Shown piece by piece: positions 1 through 4,959 of a stretch of 8,053 bases of DNA. The position numbers and the translations under genes are program-made. The DNA comes from CAZDXV01 sp964648705. Lineage in GTDB: Bacteria; Patescibacteriota; Minisyncoccia; Minisyncoccales; GWA2-38-27. Position 1 is the first letter of the stretch; every line of letters begins with the position of its first letter. The stretch lies in NCBI GenBank assembly GCA_964648705.1, contig CAZYOI010000030.1:1-8053 (forward strand), written 5' to 3'. Under the pieces are notes generated by a model. That model had not been told where the DNA came from, ran no database searches, and saw nothing but the letters and a program-made list of their open reading frames with translations.

Positions 1-5
1 ATCCC

Positions 6-34
6 TTGACAAAGATTTTAAAAAGGTGTATAAT
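6..34 (+). promoter_or_regulatory. Consensus sigma-70 promoter of the 173-residue gene
   Basis: TTGACA at 6-11 and TATAAT at 29-34 are both perfect consensus hexamers with a 17-base spacer. Transcription would start near 41, giving a leader of about 58 bases that is purine-rich and shows no strong hairpin. Such a perfect promoter suggests strong constitutive expression. The other core genes in the window have nothing this good. Confidence 0.88.
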
Positions 35-83
35 GTAAGCAGGTCTTTAAAGAAAGGGAAAGAACAAACTAGAAAACGGAAAA

Positions 84-91
84 GGAAGGAG
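84..91 (+). promoter_or_regulatory. Shine-Dalgarno site deciding the ATG at 99
   Basis: GGAAGGAG lies seven bases before the ATG at 99. It fixes the start and contrasts with ftsH and the RluA-family gene, which have no such site. Confidence 0.75.
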
Positions 92-98
92 ATTTCCA

Positions 99-620
99 AT
101 GGAAGAGAGAGCACGCAGAAATCCGATGTGGGGGGTCGTTGAGGCGGCCAAGAAAATCGAGAGCCGCCAACCCAAGGAAGAAGAACCGGAAGAGCATCAG
201 GCCCTCCTTGATGCTCTGAACAAAGTTTCAGAGAAAGGACAGAAGGAGGCTGTCTGGCGCCTGATGGAACAGGTCGTCGAGGAAAAAGCTCCCGTTCAGG
301 GGCTGTACGCCCTGACAAGGGAGTTGCATATGACGCCGGTAGCCACCGGTACTACCGCCCTGCTCAAAGTTATCAGAGCAGGGGCAACGCAGGAAGACCT
401 GGAAAATTCAGGTCTTGCTCAGCTCCGCGGCGGCAAGCATCCCCACTATATCTACAGGGTGGGGCGTGAAGCCATCACCGAGGCAGCAAAGCATTTCCGG
501 GAAGAAGGCCAGATCGAGCTGGCCCAGGTCCTCGAAGAGCATCTCCGGAGGGGCGAGCGCAAGCGCAAGCTTGCCAGAGCCCGACGGGAAGCTCGCAAAC
601 AGGAAGCAAACAGTCAGTAG
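99..620 (+). CDS. Unrecognised 173-residue charged protein in an autonomous GC-rich unit
   Basis: I do not recognise a family. The start is set by the SD at 84-91 and the consensus promoter at 6-34; a strong terminator follows the TAG, so the gene is monocistronic. The protein is soluble, with no signal peptide or membrane segment. Residues 1-33 are charged and probably flexible. Residues 34-75 look helical. Residues 85-135 mix helix with a short G/H/Y stretch (GGKHPHYIYRVG, 111-122), which could be the wing of a winged-helix fold, but this is a guess. Residues 150-168 form a very basic Arg/Lys tail that could contact nucleic acid. Base composition is far richer in G+C than ftsH next to it (36/60 in 121-180), which suggests separate ancestry. 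It is almost certainly a real gene; its function is unknown. Confidence 0.85.
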   Translation: MEERARRNPMWGVVEAAKKIESRQPKEEEPEEHQALLDALNKVSEKGQKEAVWRLMEQVVEEKAPVQGLYALTRELHMTPVATGTTALLKVIRAGATQEDLENSGLAQLRGGKHPHYIYRVGREAITEAAKHFREEGQIELAQVLEEHLRRGERKRKLARARREARKQEANSQ

Positions 621-643
621 TTGGCTTTTTCCCTTTCCCTTTC

Positions 644-677
644 AGGGTCCCTACTCGTGGTAGGGACCTTTCTTTTT
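644..677 (+). terminator. Intrinsic terminator after the 173-residue gene
   Basis: GGTCCCTAC (646-654) pairs perfectly with GTAGGGACC (660-668) around the five-base loop TCGTG; an A-T and a G-T pair extend it to 644 and 670. TTTCTTTTT follows at 669-677. This is a textbook Rho-independent terminator on the + strand, 24 bases after the TAG. Confidence 0.92.
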
Positions 678-679
678 GG

Positions 680-715
680 TTGAAAAAGGAGTTTTTTTAT
701 GGTACATTGGATAAT
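680..715 (+). promoter_or_regulatory. Probable ftsH promoter giving a very short or no leader
   Basis: TTGAAA at 680-685 is followed after 17 bases by TACATT at 703-708, which carries an extended -10 TG at 700-701. A second -10-like hexamer, GATAAT, lies at 710-715. Initiation would fall between about 715 and 723, so the ftsH mRNA would have at most about eight leader bases. The -35 overlaps the end of the upstream terminator, so ftsH appears to be transcribed independently. Confidence 0.45.
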
Positions 716-722
716 ATAAATC

Positions 723-3700
723 ATGAAAAACCTTTTTAAAAACATTGCTGTAGTTCTGCTTATCTTTCTGATAATCTCCGGAGTTTTTGCTTTGTTTTCA
801 GAACCCTTTGAAAAAGAAAAGAAAATACCCTTCTCTGAACTGGTAAAGGATGTCAAAGAGGAAAAAGTGAAAAAGATAACGGTCGCAGGATCCGAGCTTG
901 AAATAGAGTACAAAGAGGAAGGAGTCAAGAAATCAAGAAAAGAAACTGAAACTTCTTTGTCTGAATCTTTATTAAATCTCGGAGTAAGCAAAGACAAAAT
1001 AGACAAGCTGGCTATTGAAACCAAGCCGGAGGGAGGCGCTTGGTCCTGGCTGGGACCCGTATTGATATATGTTCTCCCCCTTCTGCTCTTTGTCGCTTTC
1101 TTCTTTCTAATCTTCAGGCAGGCCAGAACGGGAGCCAGCCAGGCCTTAAGCTTTACCAAAGCCAAAGCAAAACTCTTTGGGGCAGGAGGCTCTGCCAAAG
1201 AAAAAGTAACTTTTAACGACGTAGCTGATCTGAAAGAAGCGAAAGAAGAATTGAAAGAGATCGTAGATTTTCTTAAAAACCCGCAGAAATACCTAAAAAT
1301 AGGAGCCAGAATACCAAGAGGAGTCCTTTTAATGGGAGCTGCCGGAACAGGAAAGACCCTGCTTGCGCGCGCTGTAGCCGGAGAAAGCAATGTTCCCTTC
1401 TTCTCTATTTCAGGCTCTGAGTTCGTGGAAATGTTTGTAGGAGTTGGTTCAAGCAGAGTCCGGGATCTCTTTGCTACTGCTAAAAAGGCTTCTCCTTCCA
1501 TTGTCTTTATAGACGAGCTAGATGCCATAGGAAGACACAGGGGGGCAGGCATAGGGGGAGGACATGACGAAAGAGAGCAGACCCTAAATCAGATTTTAAC
1601 TGAAATGGACGGATTTGAAAGAGGAGCTACAACGATTATTTTAGCGGCAAGTGTTACTGGAGATACACCGGTCTTAGTAAAAAAGAGTAAAGAGTGTAGA
1701 CTTCTACCCATTTCAAAGGCCATTGACCCATATTACAAAGAAGGAGAAGAAAGAATAGAAAAAAATACTCCTGATCTTGAGGTTTTGGGTTTTAATAAAA
1801 AGAAAGTTAAAAAAAGAAGTTGCCCAAATAATCTTTACTTTTCTAACAGTGCCTTTAAGAAGGTTAGAAGTGTTTTCAGACATAAAGTTAACGAAATTTA
1901 CAAAATTGAATATCCAGGCGGAGAAATTAAGGCTACAGGCAACCATTCTGTTTTTGTAAGAACAACAAAAGGATTAGAAACAAAAGCTGTTTCCAAACTA
2001 CAGTCGGGCGATATCTTAGTAAACCTTCCTTATAAAGTTAACCGCACCAGTAAGGAAAGGGAGATCAGAGCTCACAAATTTAACCCGGAATTTAATCTTG
2101 AACTTTCAGTCTGGCAACCGCTCTTTGAAAAATTCAAAGGAACCGAATTTGCCTATGAGTACGCCTTAGCTCACACTGGAAAGATTTCCCAAACACAGCT
2201 GGGGGAAATGCTTGGTTTTTCCCAAAGAACGATTGGCAAGTGGCAACAAGGAATTTGCGGACCCAGAGTTCTATCTAGAAACTACTACCAGCATAAAAAT
2301 ATCTTACCAAAAAAGGTAAAAGTGACCCCAGGTTTAATGCGTCTTTTTGGTTATTATGCAGCTGAGGGTTATGCTAGAAAAGAAGTTGATTTTTGTCTCA
2401 ACAGGAATGAAAAGAAAAAGGTTGAGGAGATTAAAAAACTAATGAAGAAAAACTTCGGCCTAAAACCAAGCAGAATCAGGCTCAATACTCCCGGAGCTGT
2501 AAATATAGTTTATTATTCCGAGCCTCTAGCTGACTTTTTTGGTTATTATTGCGGTAAAGGGGCTAAAAACAAACAGGTACCCCCATTTCTTTTTGAAGCA
2601 CCCTTTGAATACTTTAGAGAATTTTTTAGAGGATATTTCAAAGGAGATGGACATACAGACAAAAGAAAAAGGGGGGAGGTTACTTCAGTAAGCAAACAGT
2701 TGATTTTAGAGCTTAATTGGCTCTTCAGAATGCACGGTTTCAAAAGCTATGTCCATTATTTTCGAACAAAAGAAGGAAGAAAAATCAACAATGGTAAACC
2801 TCTTAAGGAAACTATCGCTTGGAGATTAGGTTTTGGAAAAACTCAAAATCCTTTAACAGCAGAAGACACAAGAATAAAGGGGTCTGTTTATAGAACAATC
2901 GTTAAAAAAGTTAAAAAGATTCCTTATAACGGTTATGTATATGACTTCTGTGGTTGTGAAAACGAAGCTTTTTTTGGCGGGGAAAGCCCAATTCTTCTTC
3001 ATAATACCAACAGGCCTGACGTCTTGGATCCAGCCCTTTTAAGACCTGGCAGGTTTGACAGGAAAGTGGTTTTAAGCCTGCCTGATATCAAAGGAAGAGA
3101 GCAGATTCTCAAAATACACTGCAGAGAAAAACCCTTGGCCTTAGATGTAAAATTAAGAGAAATAGCTGAAAGAACGCCTGGTTTCTCTGGAGCAGATGTA
3201 GCCAATGTGGTTAATGAAGCAGCTCTTCTGGCTGCCAGAAGGAATAAAAACAAGATATACCAGACAGAATTTCTAGAGTCCATTGAAAAAGTAATGCTTG
3301 GCCCTGAAAGAAAAAGCTTTATTCTCTCAAAAAAAGAAAAGGAGATTGCAGCTTTTCACGAAGCAGGACACGCTTTAGTTTCTACTTTTCTTCCTGGAGT
3401 AGAACCTGTAAGAAAAATCTCTATTGTAGCCAGAGGAATGGCTGCGGGATACACATTAAAAGTGCCCTCGGAAGAAAGAAGTCTTAAAACCAAGACAGAG
3501 TTTCTCTCTGAAATAGCCACTCTTTTAGGGGGATATACAGCTGAAAAAATCAAATTCAAGGAAGTAAGCACCGGAGCTGCAAACGATCTCCAGAAAGCTT
3601 CTGAAATGGCCAGAAAACTGGTAAAACAGTACGGAATGTCGGCTCTGGGACCCGTTGCCTTCGGTGAAAGAGACGAATTGGTCTTTTTGGGAAAAGAGAT

Positions 3701-3947
3701 TTCAGAACAGAGAAACTACTCTGAAAAAGTGGCTTCCAAAATAGACAAGGAAGTAGACCGGTTTATAAGGGAGGCGGAGAAAAAAGCCGCCAAAACATTA
3801 AAGAAAAAGAAGAAGCTTCTCAATAAACTAGCTAAAACTCTTATTGAAAAAGAGACAATAGAGAGAGAAGAGTTTGAAAGCATTGTAAAACCGGTTAAAA
3901 AGAAAAAGGCAAGGTCTTTTAAAGGGAAAAAGAAGAAAGTGAAATAA
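723..3947 (+). CDS. ftsH: ATP-dependent zinc metalloprotease FtsH, interrupted by an intein
   Basis: FtsH is a membrane-anchored hexameric AAA+ protease that extracts and degrades membrane and short-lived cytosolic proteins. Visible in order: membrane helix 1 (about 7-25), extracytoplasmic domain, membrane helix 2 (about 108-132), Walker A GAAGTGKT (205-212; the family usually has GPPGTGKT), pore loop FVG (238-240), Walker B IVFIDE (260-265), an intein at 310-761, the second region of homology TNRPD through GRFDR (762-780) with arginine fingers R774 and R777, zinc motif HEAGH (879-883), and the likely third zinc ligand D955 in the AAND segment. Removing the intein leaves 622 residues, normal for FtsH, and rebuilds IILAATNRPD seamlessly. 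The C-terminus is lysine-rich. The start is the first ATG after an in-frame TAA (717-719); no SD precedes it. A tRNA starts one base after the stop. Very confident. Confidence 0.97.
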   Translation: MKNLFKNIAVVLLIFLIISGVFALFSEPFEKEKKIPFSELVKDVKEEKVKKITVAGSELEIEYKEEGVKKSRKETETSLSESLLNLGVSKDKIDKLAIETKPEGGAWSWLGPVLIYVLPLLLFVAFFFLIFRQARTGASQALSFTKAKAKLFGAGGSAKEKVTFNDVADLKEAKEELKEIVDFLKNPQKYLKIGARIPRGVLLMGAAGTGKTLLARAVAGESNVPFFSISGSEFVEMFVGVGSSRVRDLFATAKKASPSIVFIDELDAIGRHRGAGIGGGHDEREQTLNQILTEMDGFERGATTIILAASVTGDTPVLVKKSKECRLLPISKAIDPYYKEGEERIEKNTPDLEVLGFNKKKVKKRSCPNNLYFSNSAFKKVRSVFRHKVNEIYKIEYPGGEIKATGNHSVFVRTTKGLETKAVSKLQSGDILVNLPYKVNRTSKEREIRAHKFNPEFNLELSVWQPLFEKFKGTEFAYEYALAHTGKISQTQLGEMLGFSQRTIGKWQQGICGPRVLSRNYYQHKNILPKKVKVTPGLMRLFGYYAAEGYARKEVDFCLNRNEKKKVEEIKKLMKKNFGLKPSRIRLNTPGAVNIVYYSEPLADFFGYYCGKGAKNKQVPPFLFEAPFEYFREFFRGYFKGDGHTDKRKRGEVTSVSKQLILELNWLFRMHGFKSYVHYFRTKEGRKINNGKPLKETIAWRLGFGKTQNPLTAEDTRIKGSVYRTIVKKVKKIPYNGYVYDFCGCENEAFFGGESPILLHNTNRPDVLDPALLRPGRFDRKVVLSLPDIKGREQILKIHCREKPLALDVKLREIAERTPGFSGADVANVVNEAALLAARRNKNKIYQTEFLESIEKVMLGPERKSFILSKKEKEIAAFHEAGHALVSTFLPGVEPVRKISIVARGMAAGYTLKVPSEERSLKTKTEFLSEIATLLGGYTAEKIKFKEVSTGAANDLQKASEMARKLVKQYGMSALGPVAFGERDELVFLGKEISEQRNYSEKVASKIDKEVDRFIREAEKKAAKTLKKKKKLLNKLAKTLIEKETIEREEFESIVKPVKKKKARSFKGKKKKVK
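1650..3005 (+). mobile_element. In-frame intein with LAGLIDADG homing endonuclease inside ftsH
   Basis: This 452-residue element (FtsH S310-N761) excises itself from the protein and ligates the flanks. Splicing block A begins SVTGDTPVL with Ser1; block B has the T-x-x-H pair T405/H408 in ATGNHSVFV; block F is VYDFCGCENEAFF (739-751); block G ends ILLHN (757-761); the +1 residue is Thr762. Block F usually has His where E748 stands. The endonuclease has two LAGLIDADG motifs, LFGYYAAEG (541-549) and FRGYFKGDG (635-643), each keeping its catalytic acid (E548, D642), so it may still be active. Residues 487-510 read like a helix-turn-helix (QLGEMLG, then SQRTIGKWQQG) placed before the first motif. 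Composition is more AT-rich than the host gene (17 of 60 G+C in 1801-1860). Boundaries are exact because the flanks rebuild AATNRPD. Confidence 0.95.
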
Positions 3948-3948
3948 T

Positions 3949-4026
3949 GGGCATGTAGCTCAGTTGGTAAGAGCGCATCTCTTATAAAGATGAGGTTCCT
4001 GGGTTCGAGTCCCAGCATGCCCACCA
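3949..4026 (+). tRNA. tRNA-Ile with anticodon UAU
   Basis: Full cloverleaf: acceptor GGGCATG/CATGCCC, D stem GCTC/GAGC, anticodon stem CATCT/AGATG, loop CTTATAA with U33 and anticodon TAT, variable loop of six, T stem CTGGG/CCCAG with loop TTCGAGT, A73 and encoded CCA. UAU reads AUA directly. Most bacteria read AUA with a CAU anticodon modified to lysidine by TilS, so this is a notable choice. A37 and A38 fit an isoleucine tRNA. It starts one base after the ftsH stop and abuts the next tRNA, so it is probably released from an ftsH-tRNA transcript by RNase P. Confidence 0.92.
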
Positions 4027-4103
4027 GGGCGGTTAGCTCAGCTGGCTAGAGCGTTTCCTCGACACGGAAGAGGCCACAGGTTCAAGTCCTGTACCGCCCA
4101 CCA
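4027..4103 (+). tRNA. tRNA-Val with anticodon GAC and an unusual C33
   Basis: Acceptor GGGCGGT/ACCGCCC, D stem GCTC/GAGC, anticodon stem TTTCC/GGAAG (first pair T-G), loop TCGACAC, T stem ACAGG/CCTGT with loop TTCAAGT, A73 and encoded CCA. The anticodon by register is GAC (4061-4063), valine. The base before it, position 33, is C (4060) rather than the nearly universal U. All stems are otherwise sound, so it does not look like a decayed gene. It begins directly after the CCA of tRNA-Ile with no spacer. Confidence 0.9.
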
Positions 4104-4123
4104 AAACCAGACGTTCCGATTTT

Positions 4124-4265
4124 TCAGAAATTCCTAATTTCAGGAAGTGTCGCGCTTCGCGCGGCAGAAAACCAAACCGCTCAGGCGAGGCGAGCAGAAA
4201 AAGGGGTATGGGGAAAATGAATGCCTGCCTTGCCCTCACTTCAGAAAATCTAATACGGAAAGTGC
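4124..4265 (+). repeat. 142-bp dispersed repeat, left copy
   Basis: This is the inverted partner of 6601-6742: 131 of 142 positions agree without gaps, and all 11 differences are transitions. It starts 20 bases after the tRNA-Val CCA. It contains a small GC-rich hairpin, CGCGC-TTC-GCGCG, and an AT hairpin GAAATT-CCT-AATTTC near its left end. An open frame runs through it, but 8 of the 11 differences would change the amino acid, so protein coding is unlikely. Outside the 142 bp a few more bases match loosely (ATTTT), with a one-base shift. It may be a MITE-like or structured-RNA repeat. The stretch from 4266 to 4321 shows nothing clear. Confidence 0.9.
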
Positions 4266-4321
4266 CTTATTTATATATAGGATTATACCTCCATATTAAG
4301 GCGTGGCGCAATAGTTGATAA

Positions 4322-4543
4322 AGCTGTAATATAGATATAGCTCAAATTTCCAAAAAACTTGGAGAAAACATCAAACTCATACGGCTTCGCCGTAAAATGT
4401 CGCAAAGTGACATTTGCCGAGCAATTGATATGGACAGAAGCTATATGAGCGCGATTGAGGGCGGAAAGATTAACGTTACGCTGGCAGTATTGGAAAAGCT
4501 CGCCAAGGCGCTTGATGTTTCTGTAGATGAGCTACTGAAATAA
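4322..4543 (+). CDS. XRE-family HTH regulator, start codon missing or non-canonical
   Basis: The frame after the TAA at 4319-4321 encodes a complete small Cro/CI-type DNA-binding domain: helix 1 around LGENIKLIRLRRK, helix 2 SQSDICRAI, recognition helix DRSYMSAIEGG, and a last helix LAVLEKLAKALDV ending in SVDELLK at the TAA (4541-4543). Such proteins usually repress their own operon. The first ATG in frame is 4397, inside helix 1, and would remove about 17 domain residues; no GTG or TTG precedes it in frame and no SD is visible. Related proteins tend to start just before the residues encoded from 4328 on, where this sequence has TGT. Either translation begins at a rare codon (ATT 4346 or ATA 4331) or the gene has lost its start. 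The ASCH gene follows 14 bases downstream in the same direction, suggesting an operon. Identity of the domain is secure; integrity is not. Confidence 0.65.
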   Translation, partial: SCNIDIAQISKKLGENIKLIRLRRKMSQSDICRAIDMDRSYMSAIEGGKINVTLAVLEKLAKALDVSVDELLK

Positions 4544-4557
4544 CTTACACAACCATT

Positions 4558-4899
4558 ATGAAAATTCACCAAATGAAACTTGCTTTGGTTCCGTTTGAAA
4601 AAATAGTGCATGGAGAAAAAATCATCGAGTCACGTTTGTACGATGAGAAACGCCAGCAAATAGACATTGGCGACCAAATTGAATTTACTTGCAGCGACAA
4701 TCCGTTTCAAAAAGTTTTAACTAAAGTGAAAGCGTTGTATCGTTATAAGGATTTCGCAAGCATGTTTTCCGATTTTTCACCATCTTTTTTTGGTGGCGCT
4801 TCAAAAGAAGAACTTATAAAAGAAACTGAAACTTTTTATTCAAAAGATGAACAAGCAAGGTACGGTGTGGTTGGTATTAAAATTGAACTTGTAAAGTAA
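4558..4899 (+). CDS. Single-domain ASCH protein
   Basis: A 113-residue soluble protein consisting of one ASCH domain, a PUA-like beta-barrel fold associated with RNA or nucleotide binding. Visible signatures are the N-terminal IHQMKLALVPFEKI, the conserved loop HGEKIIESRLYDEKR with K21, E24 and R26, the turn GDQIEF (38-43), and the C-terminal YGVVGIKIEL. Length fits a stand-alone ASCH protein. The ac4C amidohydrolase YqfB has the pattern K-T-I-T in the same loop; this protein has K-I-I-E, so that activity should not be assumed. The start is chosen because family members begin a few residues before the MKL; no SD precedes it. It lies 14 bases after the XRE frame and converges with the GNAT/ASCH gene, which carries a second ASCH domain. 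Family call confident, function unknown. Confidence 0.85.
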   Translation: MKIHQMKLALVPFEKIVHGEKIIESRLYDEKRQQIDIGDQIEFTCSDNPFQKVLTKVKALYRYKDFASMFSDFSPSFFGGASKEELIKETETFYSKDEQARYGVVGIKIELVK

Positions 4900-4929
4900 A
4901 AGCCCAGCCGACACATGGCCAGTTGGGCT
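4893..4929 (-). terminator. Terminator between the convergent ASCH genes
   Basis: AGCCCAGC (4901-4908) pairs with GTTGGGCT (4922-4929), eight pairs including one G-T, around a 13-base loop. Read on the minus strand the stem is followed by TTTTACTTT, so it ends transcripts of the GNAT/ASCH gene. On the plus strand there is no T run, so it is a poor terminator for the ASCH gene. Confidence 0.7.
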
Positions 4930-4959
4930 GTTGAAATTTGCGGATCTTCCCCGGGCAGG

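Noticed and set aside
614..1552. 312-codon minus-strand frame over ftsH
   Set aside because: It is antisense to well-supported FtsH domains, has Ser/Lys/Phe-rich composition typical of the shadow of an AT-rich gene, and starts from no visible promoter or SD.
3716..4239. Minus-strand frames across the tRNAs (one contains GTGLEPVASS)
   Set aside because: These are antisense translations of tRNA genes, a well-known kind of spurious annotation.
4381..4393. Hairpin ACGGC-TTC-GCCGT just before ATG 4397 as a regulatory element
   Set aside because: It lies inside the coding sequence of XRE helix 1 and is explained by the codons; a start at 4397 would break the domain.
4558..4899. ASCH protein as YqfB, the N4-acetylcytidine amidohydrolase
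   Set aside because: The YqfB loop has K-T-I-T; here it is K-I-I-E, and the rest of the protein fits another ASCH group.
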